DNA from: Aselliscus stoliczkanus
Taxonomy: Eukaryota; Chordata; Mammalia; Chiroptera; Hipposideridae
DNA length: 64,000 nt
Assembly: GCA_033961575.1 (NCBI GenBank)
Contig: CM066737.1
Location: 96,686,709 to 96,750,708 of the forward strand
Direction of reading: 5' to 3'
Shown: piece by piece, positions 47,176-57,375 of the stretch
How positions within the stretch are numbered: the first letter of the stretch is position 1
Layout: the number at the start of each line of letters is the position of its first letter
Program-made: the position numbers and the translations under genes
Notes under the pieces: model-generated
What the model was told of the DNA's origin: nothing
Database searches by the model: none
What the model saw: only the letters and a program-made list of their open reading frames with translations

Positions 47176-49429
47176 TTGGAATAATATACATTGATGTATA
47201 TTATTTGTATTTCCATGTCTATGCTTGTGAGAAGCAGACAGAAACAAAGGGGGTGCAATGCATGCTATAGCTCTTGGGTTATATCAGAAAATTTAACAAC
47301 CAAATCTTTTTTTTTTGTTGCCCTCTGATATTTTAATAGAATAGGTCTTAAAAGATTATGGCATCCCAAGCTACAATGATACCTTTTCATTTCAGGAGAA
47401 GTGCCAGGTCATCAGGTTATCATGCAAAATAAACAGAAATTATTTCTACTCTTCTATAGAAATCAAAACTGCTGAATATAACATCCCATACTGAGTAAGA
47501 ATAATAAGCCTATAATGTAGTCACCGAGCTCTGAAATTGCATTCATTTGGAGCATTAGTTTTCCGGAATTATTTCAGTTGGTTCTCACATTAATAAAAGT
47601 GCATTACCTGTTTTAATAATTTGGGAGGAAAGAAGAATTAGCCTGGCTGCTAATCTGCACATGGAGAGTGTGAGCCCCACAGAGCATATAAGTGAATCTC
47701 ACAATGATTAAGTGCTCCTCTTATATGTAATTCAAATAGAAATGAAAATCCGAGGCAACTAGATTTTCATTAAATATGAACACTGTGCATTAAGAGTACA
47801 TTATGATTTTTTAATATTAAATTGGAGCTGTTTAGATGACCTGTTCTGTTTCCAGAAAGCTGCTTAAAGACATTGCTGGAGAGTGGAGGTCAACAAAAAC
47901 CCATAAACAAAGTAGATGGTGGCAGATTATAAATATATGGAAGAGATCCAGGTTCTGTGATGCCAAAACAATAGACAGGCTCTAGGAAGAGGCAAGGGAT
48001 GAACCTTGGAGGGCGCCAAAATACAGTGGTTAAAAATGGAGCTGGAATACGTAAAGGTCAGCATCAATCTAAATCAAGCTAGCCTCTCTTACATTTCTCA
48101 AAAATGGGCACTGTAGAGAAACATTTGGTTTGCAAAGGGCTTCCTGTCAGACTGTATCCTGAGTTAACAAACTGTAATGATGTCAAGAAAGTAATTAAAC
48201 AGAATGTGATTTGATCATTTAAAATGGAAAGTAAAATTTTCAAAACCTTAATGGGTAGTTCTTATTGGTTCAGAAATCTAAGCTCAGCCTGGTTACTCAC
48301 AAAATATCTCTTTGGTCTTCTTAATGGAAGTCCAACTGAGATTTTTTTCTTTTCCTCACTAAAAATCTTTGTGAACATTGAGTTAGCTATCTAACTGCAT
48401 TTCTTACTCATTTAAGCTTCATTAATGCCATTAAACCTGCAATGTAGTTTAAGTGAAAGAAATATATATTCAGAACAGAAATATCCTTCTGGGCTATTAT
48501 TGTCATTTGTTCTTCATAGTCTCAAACATAATACCATTTTTTTTATAGTAGTGGTTCATAGACAGATTCAATGTTCTATAATTACCCTAAACTGATAGCA
48601 AAATTTTGTGTGCATATGCATTTTCCTGGCTGGGAAGAAAGTTCATAACTTTCATCAAATTCTCAAAGGGGTCCAATGACCTGAAAAAGATTAAGTATCA
48701 TTACTCTATAGCATCCGTTAAGACTCTCTAAGACAACATGGTGAAATTATCCACATTTCTCTTTACTACATCCACTTCCCCTGTGCTTGGTTTTCTTCAA
48801 GTCCACAATTCTCTCATAATCTCCGCTGGATTTCCTTTTTAAAAACACGTTCTTTAGTCTTGCTTCATTATAAAGAGCATGCTGCTAATAACAGTTTCAA
48901 ATGTCATTTGTGCTATTTTTAATAAGTTATGTTGAGTGTTAAAGAATTAAATCTCTATATTCTATTTGAAATAGTCTGTTTGAGGACTGGCAGAAACCTA
49001 TTATATCAACCACTGAAAGCAGACTTTTATTTCTTAAACAAAAACAAGTATTATTAGCATGACATATGCTCTGCTTTGAGCTAAAGTTCTAATAAATTAT
49101 CCTTATTCAGTCAGTATCCAGTCAGGTCTAAATATAATATGAATTCCTGGAACAAAGTCATTTGAGAAAAGTAAAGTAAAATTCTAGAGTATTTTAATTT
49201 CAATTTTACTCACATGTACAAGCCATTTTTGATGTTAAATCTTCATTCTCCATTAAAGACTAAAGAACTCATTTAGATATTTTTGTCTAAGAAGACTTAA
49301 TTGTTGATATTGGTTTCCACTTTCTACATTTTCATCGAATAACCATTTCATACACTGTACTATCTAAATGAAATACAGTAAAAAAAGTATATTTACAGCT
49401 AGATAAGCTTTTCCTTTTTGTAAAACATA
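47176..49429. other. 2.25 kb repeat-poor tract
   Basis: No repeat family recognised. 47500-48250 is notable for mixed composition and several homeodomain-type TAAT cores, as may occur in conserved non-coding elements; conservation cannot be judged from one sequence. No ORF is credible. Confidence 0.4.
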
Positions 49430-49482
49430 ATAACCAGTCCTTTTTTAAAAATTCTTATATTGTGAAATAAACATTTTTTTTT

Positions 49483-50204
49483 AAAAAATTAGTTTCAGGT
49501 GTACAACACAGTGCAATAGTTATACTTTTTACCCCTCAAAGTGACAATCCCCCTCCCCCAGTTCGCCACCCCACTCCCCCGCCATATCATACATATCTAT
49601 TAAAATTCCTTTGACTACTTCCACAGTATATTCCACATCCCGTGACTATCTATGTATTCAATTACAGTTGGCATACAATATTATACAACATCAGCTTCAG
49701 GTGTAGAGTGCAGTGATCAAGCCTCTACTCCATCCATGAAGTGGTCTCCCTAACAAGACATATGACTACCCGACACGCCACAAAATTTTTACAACATTAT
49801 TATATTCCCCGAACTGTGTTTCACATCCCTGTGGCAATATTGTAGTTGTCTATTTATGCTGTCTAATCCCTTCCCCTTCCTCCTTATCCCCACTCCCCTC
49901 CCAACTAGCAACCCTCAGTTTTTCCTCTATATGTATGAGTCTGTTTCTGTTTGCTTTGCTCGTTTATTCAGTTTTTCAGATTCCACATATAAATGAGATC
50001 ATATGGTATTTGTCTTTCTCCAACTGACTTATTTCACTTAACATAATAGTCTCTTCACAACATTATCAATTACATATCCAGAACTGCCCCCATATCCCTG
50101 TGGCAACATTGTAGTCACTCACCTACGCTGTCCAAAACCTTCCCCCTCTCCCTCATCCCCACCCCCTCCCAGCCAACAACCATCAGTTTTTCCTTTATAT
50201 CTGC
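49483..50204 (-). repeat. L1 3'UTR with a duplicated segment
   Basis: 49740-49930 and 50050-50204 are two versions of the same 3'UTR stretch: CCCTGTGGCAATATTGTAGT against CCCTGTGGCAACATTGTAGT, and CCCAACTAGCAACCCTCAGT against CCCAGCCAACAACCATCAGT. Between them lies the ORF2 terminal region (TTCCACATATAAATGAGATC). It may be two L1 copies joined or a template jump. Confidence 0.8.
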
Positions 50205-50820
50205 TTGATATGATTTCAATCTTCTTAAATTTACTGAGACTTGTTTTGTAGCCTAATGTGGTCTATCTTGGAAAATGTCCCATGTGCACTTGAGAAGAAT
50301 GTATATTCTGTTGTTTCAGGGTGAAATATTCTAAAAATATTTACAAAGTCCAGCTGGTCTAAAGTGTCATTTAAGGCCACTCTTTCCATGTTGATTTTCA
50401 GTCTAGAGGATCTGTCCATTGGTGACAATGGGGTGTTGAAGTCTCATACTATGATAGTGTTACTGTTGGTCACTGTCTTTATGTCTGTCAAAATCTGTTA
50501 TATATATAATTAGGAGATCCTATGTTGGGTGCATAGATGTTTATTAGGGTTATAGTGCCCTTCTTTGTCTTTTATTGTAGTCATTTTAAAGTCTATTTTG
50601 TCCAAAATAAGTACTGTTACTCCAGCTTTTTTTTCTCATTTCCATTTGCATGAAATATCTTATTCCATCTGTAAACAGCATATACATGTGTCCTATTTTC
50701 GTATCCACTTGACCACTCTCTGTCTTTTGATTGGATCATTTAGCCCATTCACATTTAAAATGATTATTGATAGGTACATATGTATTGCCATTTCATTTCT
50801 ATTTCAGGTCTTCCTAGGTT
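50205..50820 (-). pseudogene. L1 ORF2 endonuclease fragment
   Basis: Minus-strand pieces of the ORF2p endonuclease. The N-terminal part near 50760 reads LNVNGLNDPIKRQRV-like. 50231-50428 is an open stretch of 65 codons with MDRSSRLKINMERVALNDTL, then EYTFFSSAHGTFSKIDHI, a conserved endonuclease block ending in the SKIDHI motif. Stops lie between (for example near 50690), and everything after the endonuclease is replaced by 3'UTR. Not functional. Confidence 0.9.
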
Positions 50821-50836
50821 AGCTTGTTTACCCCTT

Positions 50837-51271
50837 CCTTTTTTTTTTAAAGATTTTATTGGGGAATTGGGAGAGGAGAACAGCGTTGGGGAATCGGGGA
50901 AGGGGAACAGACAAGTTGCTGTTTTTTTTGTTCTTCAGTCTAGTTGCAGAGGACCTTGCTTCACTGGCCCGTGTTGGTATCATCATTGAGCTCTTCCAGG
51001 ATGAGGCAGATCAGTCTCCGGCCTCTGGATGGTCACTCACCACGGCTATTGGCAGCTCACGCTGGCTGCCGGCCACTCACTGTAGCCTATGGCTGCCCAC
51101 TGCAGCAGAGGCTGCAGCCTACACCGTTGCAGGGGCTCGCACAGCCCAGCTCCAGGTGGAGCTGTTGTTAGTTGTAGAGGGCAGTGTCACTGGTCCTCAT
51201 ATGTGGGATCCAAACTGGGGCCGCTGGCATCCCAAAACCAACTCTTAACCAACACGCCACACGGCCGGCCC
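50837..51271 (-). mobile_element. Long-form tRNA-derived SINE inside L1
   Basis: A 435 bp copy flanked by TGTTTACCCCTT at 50825-50836 and 51272-51283. On the minus strand: GGGCCGGCCGTGTGGCGTGT head, the GAGGACCAGTGACACTGCC block, GC-rich body, AATAAAATC near 50857 and an A-tail. It entered the L1 between ORF1 and the endonuclease and is younger than it. Overlapping frames of 60-130 codons in it are chance. Confidence 0.93.
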
Positions 51272-51291
51272 TGTTTACCCCTTTCTTTTGT

Positions 51292-52164
51292 TTAAAAAAT
51301 CCCTTTTAACATTTCTTGCAATGTTGGCTTGGTGGTAATGAATTCCTTAAGCTTGTTCTTTTCTGAGAAGTTCTTTATTTCTGCTTCAATTTTAAGTGAT
51401 AGCCGTGCTGGGTAGAGCAATATTGGTTGTATGCCTTTATTTTGTGTCACTTTGAATATCTCCTGCCACTCCTTTGTGGCCTGCAGAGTTTCTGTAGACA
51501 AGTCAGCTGTTAGTCTAATAGGAGTTCCTTTGTATGTAACCTGCTGTCTTTCTCTTGCTGCTTTTAGGATTCTGTCTCTGTCTTTAACCTTTGCCATTTT
51601 AACTATGATGTGTCTTGGTGTGGACCTGTTTGGGTTCAGCTTGTTTGGAACCCTCTGCACTTTCTGGGCATGTGTATTGATATCCTTTACCAGGGTAGGG
51701 AAGTTTTGAGTCATTATTTTTTCAAATACATTCTCGACCTCTTGCTTCTTCTCTTCTCCTTCTGGTATTCCTATGAGTTGAAGGTGGTTGCACTGCATCT
51801 TGTCCCATAAGGCTCTTAAACTATTTTCATTGTTTTTTATTCTTTGGTCTTTTTGTTGTGCCAACTGGGTGATTTCTGCTATTTTGACTTCCAAATCACT
51901 GGTTCGATTCTCTGCTTCATCTACTCTACTGGTGATTCCTTCGAGTGTGTTCTTCATTTCAGTTATTGTATTCTTTAGTTCTAATTGGTTGTTTTTTATG
52001 ATTTCTCTATCCTTCCTTATGTCCTCACTAAGTTTGTTAAACATTGTTATTATCAGTGTGCTAAAATCTGTCTCTGAAAGGTTGGATCCCTCTGTTTCAT
52101 TTAGTTCCATTTCTGGAGGTTTCTTTTGGTCTTTTACTTGTGACATGTTTCTTTGTTTCCTCAT
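51292..52164 (-). CDS. LINE-1 ORF1p (RNA-binding chaperone), intact frame
   Basis: The only clearly intact coding frame in the window: 290 codons from ATG at 52164 to the stop at 51292. The frame is open upstream for 26 more codons, but the ATG at 52164 begins the canonical start (MRKQRNMSQVK). ORF1p trimerises and coats L1 RNA in cytoplasmic particles. Seen: a charged N-terminus (1-45), a heptad-like coiled-coil region (about 46-118; ELKNTITEMKNTLEGI), an RRM-type domain (about 124-215) with LIGIPEGEE and RHIIVKMAKVKDRDRIL, and a C-terminal domain (about 216-290) with ILLYPARLSLKIEAEIKNF. Length is close to what is known for mammalian ORF1p (about 300-340). No stop or frameshift. ORF2 beside it is broken, so it could act only in trans. 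Expression is unknown. Confidence 0.92.
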   Translation of the reverse strand: MRKQRNMSQVKDQKKPPEMELNETEGSNLSETDFSTLIITMFNKLSEDIRKDREIIKNNQLELKNTITEMKNTLEGITSRVDEAENRTSDLEVKIAEITQLAQQKDQRIKNNENSLRALWDKMQCNHLQLIGIPEGEEKKQEVENVFEKIMTQNFPTLVKDINTHAQKVQRVPNKLNPNRSTPRHIIVKMAKVKDRDRILKAARERQQVTYKGTPIRLTADLSTETLQATKEWQEIFKVTQNKGIQPILLYPARLSLKIEAEIKNFSEKNKLKEFITTKPTLQEMLKGIF

Positions 52165-53191
52165 TCTGGCTGTCGATCTGGGATTGCTTTGGTGTATTAG
52201 ATAGATCACCAGGAGAGCTCCAGCTGGATCATGCAGGCACACTGCTCATCCCAGGAAACTCAGGAAGCACAGGCCCAACACTCTCAGGAAAACTCCCAGT
52301 CTCAGCCGCTCTCAGATCAGGACAAGCAGCCTAACAACCAGTCACCAGCCTGGTAACTCTGCAAGCGGTGCGGAGAGCTAGGACCCGAGGCAGCTCGCGC
52401 ACTCCTGCATCTCAGTGAGCAGCCTGTTGGAGCTGGAGCACGCCTGCCAGGCATTTCCCTGGCAATGCAGTATAAGCTGGGCAGAGGGTGGGGATCCAAG
52501 GCCGCATGCACGTGCATGCACACATGCACTTCTGCACCAATTCCACCAGACCAATGAGGTCCTGGACCTGACCTTCAGTGGGAGGGCCCATGAGGGCCTA
52601 ACCCTGACAAAAATGTCGCCCTCCTGTATACCACTCGTGTGCAAGCTCCACACCAGGGGAATAATAGTCCCAAAACCTCCAGCTTCTGCACCATAGGTGC
52701 TCAGTTCAGTCGGTACCCGCAGGCTCCTGGGCCCAGCTCACACAGCCACTCCCTCCACCAGGAACCAGGTAAGTGCTCACTGGCAAACGAGCCCGTGTGC
52801 TGGCCCCATTGATTCTCTAGCCACCCTCAGTGTCACTGAGCTGGGCAAAGAGAGTCCTCACTAAATTACTGCCAGCTATCATGGAACTCCTCTTCCCGGC
52901 AAAGTAACTCTGGGCTGGTGAGCTTGGTGTGCTGCCGGAGGGTCTCTTCCCCAACCAGAGAAGCCTCCCCAGAGCTGGGCCTTCCCTCATGGGGTTCGCC
53001 CTCTCTCGTCTCTGCCCCTCCTACCAGACTTGACGTGGCCTCCTTTTAAGTTCTTTGTTTAGAGGTTCTGTTCATCTAGTGTTCTGGGGACTTCCAGGGT
53101 TGAATGTTGTATAAATTATTTGTAATTTTGGTGTGGTCCTGGGAAGCAGTTAGCACAGTGTCTGTCTATTCTGCCATTTTACCGGAAGTCC
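52165..53191 (-). promoter_or_regulatory. L1 5'UTR (internal promoter region)
   Basis: About 1 kb, GC- and CpG-richer than the surroundings, ahead of ORF1 on the minus strand. It begins GACTTCCGGTAAAATGGCAG; the AAAATGGC core within the first 20 bp resembles the YY1 site that positions transcription at position +1 of human L1. L1 5'UTRs act as RNA polymerase II promoters; activity here is inferred. Several upstream frames (up to 93 codons, both strands) have no recognised product. Confidence 0.75.
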
Positions 53192-53206
53192 ATAACCAGT
53201 CCTTTT

Positions 53207-53339
53207 ATGTGTATTTATTAAATGCCTGTTATGTGAAAAATTATTAAGGTCCAATAAGATAAATGATGCAAATGTTTTATAACCTAGCAATGCCATTTTA
53301 ATGTAAAAATTAGATTGAGTAAGAAGAAATAGTATTAAA
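53207..53339. other. Unassigned DNA after the L1 duplication
   Basis: AT-rich flank, no feature recognised. Confidence 0.4.
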
Positions 53340-53765
53340 CAGATGCTGTTGGCATCCCATTCAGATTCCCTTTACCAGGCCACACCATCCAGCCCTGGCT
53401 GTTGTGATACTGGCTGCTACAGTGCACATCCCCTTCTCCAGAGGTTTGTCTCACCCAGAAAAGCCTGGATGTTAAGCCTCGATTTCCCAAAGTGACTGTT
53501 GGCCCATGTCGTACTTACATGGAGATATAAAAGCTCAGGCTCCTTGCTTCAAGGTGGGAAAAACTCAATGGCAATTTCTGCCCCAGAGCTCCCAGCAGGA
53601 GCAGGCTGAGGCTAGACTTCTGAAGCTGGATTTTTGCTTAGCTCTTATCTGCCATCTTGCTTCCCTTACTCCATTACAGGTTTCTCCTGAGAACACTCCC
53701 TCAGGAAATAACTTGCTAAAGAATCCTCATCTTTGGATCTGCTTCTAGGGAACCTGATTTAATAT
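53340..53765 (+). repeat. Possible old LTR-like repeat, unclassified
   Basis: Ends with TTTCTCCTGAGAACACTCCC, a segment with TTGCTAAAGAATCCTCATCT and TCTGCTTCTAGGGAACCTGA, recalling a common old mammalian LTR end whose name I do not hold. An 80-codon frame inside (53506-53748) has no recognised product. Confidence 0.35.
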
Positions 53766-54378
53766 AGAGCAGAAGCACTGTTTTGGGATCTGTTCTTTTA
53801 TAAACCACTCTTTTTTTTATTATATAGCAATTATAGGATCATCAAACTATAGAGTTGAAAAGACCTTGGAATTCACCAAATTTGCCTCTTTCAAATGGCT
53901 AATGAGGTCAACTAAGTGACTTAAACAAAGGCCACTAGTTTGGGACAGAACCTAAACACAGGTTTTCTGGTTCCTGGTCCTGTGCTTTTCATATAATTAT
54001 TAATAGTTAAGAGGACTGTTCCTTTTATGAACCCATGAATGAAGAGAATGGCTTTTAATATAAATATAAATGAATTTGTTAGGTGTTCATGCAGGAAAGA
54101 ATTACAAAACAAAGTCAAACCATTCACATTCATAATGTTTCACAATACTCCTGAAAACACATATCATTGATTATTGGCAGAGCCCTGTTTCCCTCCACCC
54201 TCCCAAATAAAGATCTCATTTCATCAGCCTCAGAAATTTTAAATTTTTGAAAAGAATATATAGGTTCTCTTAGATGGTATCAGAGCTGATTTCCTACATA
54301 GTGGGAAGATACTGAGTCCTATAAAAATGCAATTATATATAAAGCATGCCTACTTGTGTACTAGTATACAACCTTTAG
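53766..54378. other. Unassigned DNA; contains the first copy of a local repeat
   Basis: The piece 54288-54365 resembles 55618-55700 in direct orientation. No family known. Confidence 0.4.
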
Positions 54379-54392
54379 AATTTGTCCTTCTG

Positions 54393-54498
54393 GGCCGGCC
54401 AAGTGGCATGGTTGTTAAGCGCTGACTTGGGAAGCCAGCAGCCCCGGTTCGGGTCCCACATATGAGGGCCAGTGACACTGCCCTCAAAAAAAAAAAAT
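54393..54498 (+). mobile_element. Short tRNA-derived SINE
   Basis: Sense copy with duplication AATTTGTCCTTCTG at 54379-54392 and 54499-54512. Confidence 0.93.
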
Positions 54499-54512
54499 AA
54501 TTTGTCCTTCTG

Positions 54513-56310
54513 TGATCATTCTTAAAACCACTTTGGAGAAACCTAAAATGTTTCCAGTATTGATACCTATTAACATCCCATTTGTTTATTAAGTATGTGA
54601 GATAAAGCAAGCAGAAGGCAAAATATTTGACCTGGTTGGGTTCAGATACTAAAGGAAAAGCTTTTGGTCTCCTGCAAGGCAATATTTCTGTGCCCTCAGC
54701 ATTCCCTGCAATGGACCTGGGCTGCATCATTTTGTTCTGAGTGTTGGAGATACAGTCTATTATGGCAAGTTAAGAGTTGAATGCTAAATTGATGCTCCTC
54801 TTTTTTAAATGTGAACACATGATTGGAGCCTAGGGAATCACAGCAGGTGCTCCTGAGCCAGACGCAAAGTGGCTTCAGTCGCTGAAGACCTAGAGAGGTC
54901 AAGAGACTGGTTGAAAAGGATTGCCAGCAGGGGAAGCTCTTAAAAGTAGGTCTGCCCAAGGAGAGAAGGTAGTGAAGGGAAAGGAGAACAAGGGGAAGAG
55001 AGAATGTGCCTTCCAAATTCAGGCGAAATATACATTTATGAAGAGCCAGAAAAGCAAGTCACAGTGGGCCGGTGAATGCTAAAAATGCCAAAAAAGATCC
55101 TCAGCAGTCCCTAGTCACAAAGCAATGGAAGAGAATCAGGGAGCCAACCTGGGAATTCCCAGGATGTCCTGAGCTCAGAATAAAGCACAGCTAGTGTGGT
55201 TGAACTGGGTAGAAGAAGTGGGAAATTGGAACTTTAGAATTGCTAAGATTTTTTCATTTCTTTCCAACTAAAATCCCTAAATCATCAGGTACTCCATTTA
55301 TGGAAAGAGCTTTCCTTCAGTGTCTATACCTAGCCATGTCAAAGCCTTGTTTCTCCTTTGCTTTATCTCACACAATTAAACAGTTTCTCTAACAGGCTCT
55401 GAAGTTCATAGGGATCAGATGTTGATTATAACACTTGAGATTTCTGTGAACAGAGTTAAAGGAGGCATCACATCAAAAAGACAAACTCTAAAGGTTTTAT
55501 TGGAGCACCGAGTCATGATTACCTAAGTTTTAGTAGACAACATTTCAAAATTTCTGAGGCTGATGGAATGGAATTTTGTTTTTGAGGGCTGATATCAAAA
55601 ATTAAAAGGACTGAGTCAGGATTGATCTCCTACATTCTGGGAAAATACTGACTCCTGTAGAAATTCAATTATTATGCGAAGCATGCTTACATGTGCTATG
55701 TTCTTTTAGTTGTTGTTCTTCGCTAGTTCATTGCTACATTGGAACTGATATCAAACCCAAAATGCTCCAAGGTATATCACTCGTAAACCAATAATGTAAT
55801 ATATTCACCTCCTAAAAAAGAAGATGGCAATCTACAGTGATTTGATTAGGTGTTGCTTAGTTCCTGCAAATATGAAGTAGATACTCTTCTGAACTCCTTA
55901 TTTTCTCCTAACATAGTATAAAAAACATACTATGAAGTCCATTCTAACCTGAAGTCTCAGGATTCCTCCATACCAAGTTTACTAAAACAAACAAACAAAA
56001 AACAAACAAAGAAAAACAGACATTAGTGAGCTTAGACAAGTATTTTATGGGTATAATATTTCTTTTAGGGGTCACTCTTATATCTTGTAATCTTTCAGCT
56101 TTCTCTTGCTTCTAACTTTCCAGATATGGATATGTAAATGGACCAGAACAGGGCCAGGTAGCTTTCTGGTTTTATAACTTTGCACTAAAGATAAATGATA
56201 AAGGCATGCTAGTATTTTCTCCTGAGATCTGTAACCATTTAGATACTAAACATTCTGCCATCTTAATACATATAAACACAGTAAAAGTCATATAAATGAA
56301 GATTTCTTAT
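54513..56310. other. Mostly unassigned DNA
   Basis: No exon or named repeat. Contains the second local-repeat copy (55618-55700) and an AAAC-rich run at 55983-56013. Confidence 0.4.
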
Positions 56311-56319
56311 GTGTTCATT

Positions 56320-57375
56320 CAATCAAGAACATTTTATTGAACAATTAATACAAGGTACTGTGTTAGGAACTAGAGGTGTTGTGGTAAATAAAACAAGTAC
56401 GAGGTGTGATCACAAAACACAGTGACTGTTTAAATAAAAAATGTATTACAGTAAAAGGCACATTGCCATTAATCCCCCTCAAAATACTCTCCCTCACTGT
56501 GAACACATTTATCCCATCATTCTTGCCACTTTCTGAAGCAGTTCTGGAAGTCCTCTTTCATGAGTGTGTAGTTGTGCTGTTGTGGCTGCCTTGATGTCCT
56601 GAATGGATTCAAAACGTTTTCCTTTCATGGCCAATTTGACTTTGGGAAGAGCCAGAAGTCGTATGGTGCCAGATCTAATGAATAAGGTGGATGACGACAC
56701 ACCATAATGTTTTTATTTGACAGAAATTGCCGTACCAGAAGCAGTGTGTGACATGGGGCCTTTCCATTGTGATCACAAGATATGGTGAAGGCTGCTGCCA
56801 AGTGCCATCCAATGGAAAGGCAGGGTTCTTCAATATGGGAAGCTGCATGTTGAACCTTAGTAACAATGTGTGACAAGTATCAACTTGTTCGGTGCAGTCA
56901 ATCAGGTGTGAGCTATGGTTGAGAGAAGTTGTGTTTTAAAGTGTGCCATAAATCATCCTCCATCATGACAATGTTCCCTGTCACATATCACTTTTGGTGT
57001 ATGGCAATTTCTGTCAAATAAAAACATTATAGTGTGTCCTCATCCACTTATTCACCAGATCTGGCTCTGTGCAACTTCTGGCTCTTCCCCAAAGTCAAAA
57101 TGACCATGAAAGGTAAATGTTTTGAATCCATTCAGGACATTGAGGCAGCCAAGACAGCACAACTAGACACTCACGAAAGAGGACTTTCAGAACTGCTTCA
57201 GAAAGTGGCAAGGATGGTGGGGTGAATGTGATCAAAGCAAGGGGGAGTATTTTAAGGATTAATGGCAATATTTCTTTTACTGCAATAATTTTTGTTATTT
57301 AAACATTCACTGTATTGTTTAATCATACCTCGTATAGCTCTTTTTCTCACTGAGGTCATGGTCTAGTGTTATTAC
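56320..57375 (-). mobile_element. L2 3' end, antisense, split by a mariner
   Basis: Left part AACATTTTATTGAACAATTA, AGGTACTGTGTTAGGAACTA and GTGTTGTGGTAAATAAAACA. Right part from 57335, TTTTTCTCACTGAGGTCATG and GTCTAGTGTT. Together they are the antisense L2 end, with the mariner between them at a TA. Confidence 0.75.
56400..57332. mobile_element. Fold-back mariner with two 3' halves (933 bp)
   Basis: TA-flanked (56398-56399, 57333-57334). The ends match at 27 of 33 positions when inverted (CGAGGTGTGATCACAAAACA against CGAGGTATGATTAAACAATA). From each end inward the same transposase C-terminal region is met on opposite strands: minus 56509-56876 and plus 57034-57225. Both arms carry ESIQDI and LLQKVARM segments, about 380 bp per arm, around a central ~150 bp. 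The minus half keeps YSLDLAPYDFWLF with the third catalytic Asp; no full transposase can be made. Confidence 0.93.

Larger units (their letters stand above)
49445..53191 (-). mobile_element. L1 with 5'UTR, intact ORF1, rearranged 3' half
   Basis: An antisense L1 unit of 3.75 kb bounded by the perfect 15 bp duplication ATAACCAGTCCTTTT (49430-49444 and 53192-53206). In element order: 5'UTR from 53191 (starts GACTTCCGGTAAAATGGCAG), ORF1 52164-51292, a SINE at 51271-50837 just past the ORF1 stop, ORF2 endonuclease pieces 50820-50205, a 3'UTR piece, the ORF2 end and a full 3'UTR to about 49483. The reverse transcriptase is missing. A full 5' end means insertion was not 5'-truncated. Confidence 0.9.

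Noticed and set aside
50780..51295. Several overlapping frames up to 129 codons
   Set aside because: They lie in the antisense of a long SINE and read through its GC-rich body; no recognisable product.
51431..52334. Plus-strand frames of 64-138 codons opposite L1 ORF1
   Set aside because: They are antisense shadows of the ORF1 coding frame.
52317..52696. Frames of 70-93 codons in a GC-rich, CpG-containing tract that could be a CpG-island first exon
   Set aside because: The tract is the L1 5'UTR bounded by the L1 start at 53191 and ORF1 at 52164; no splice structure or recognised protein.
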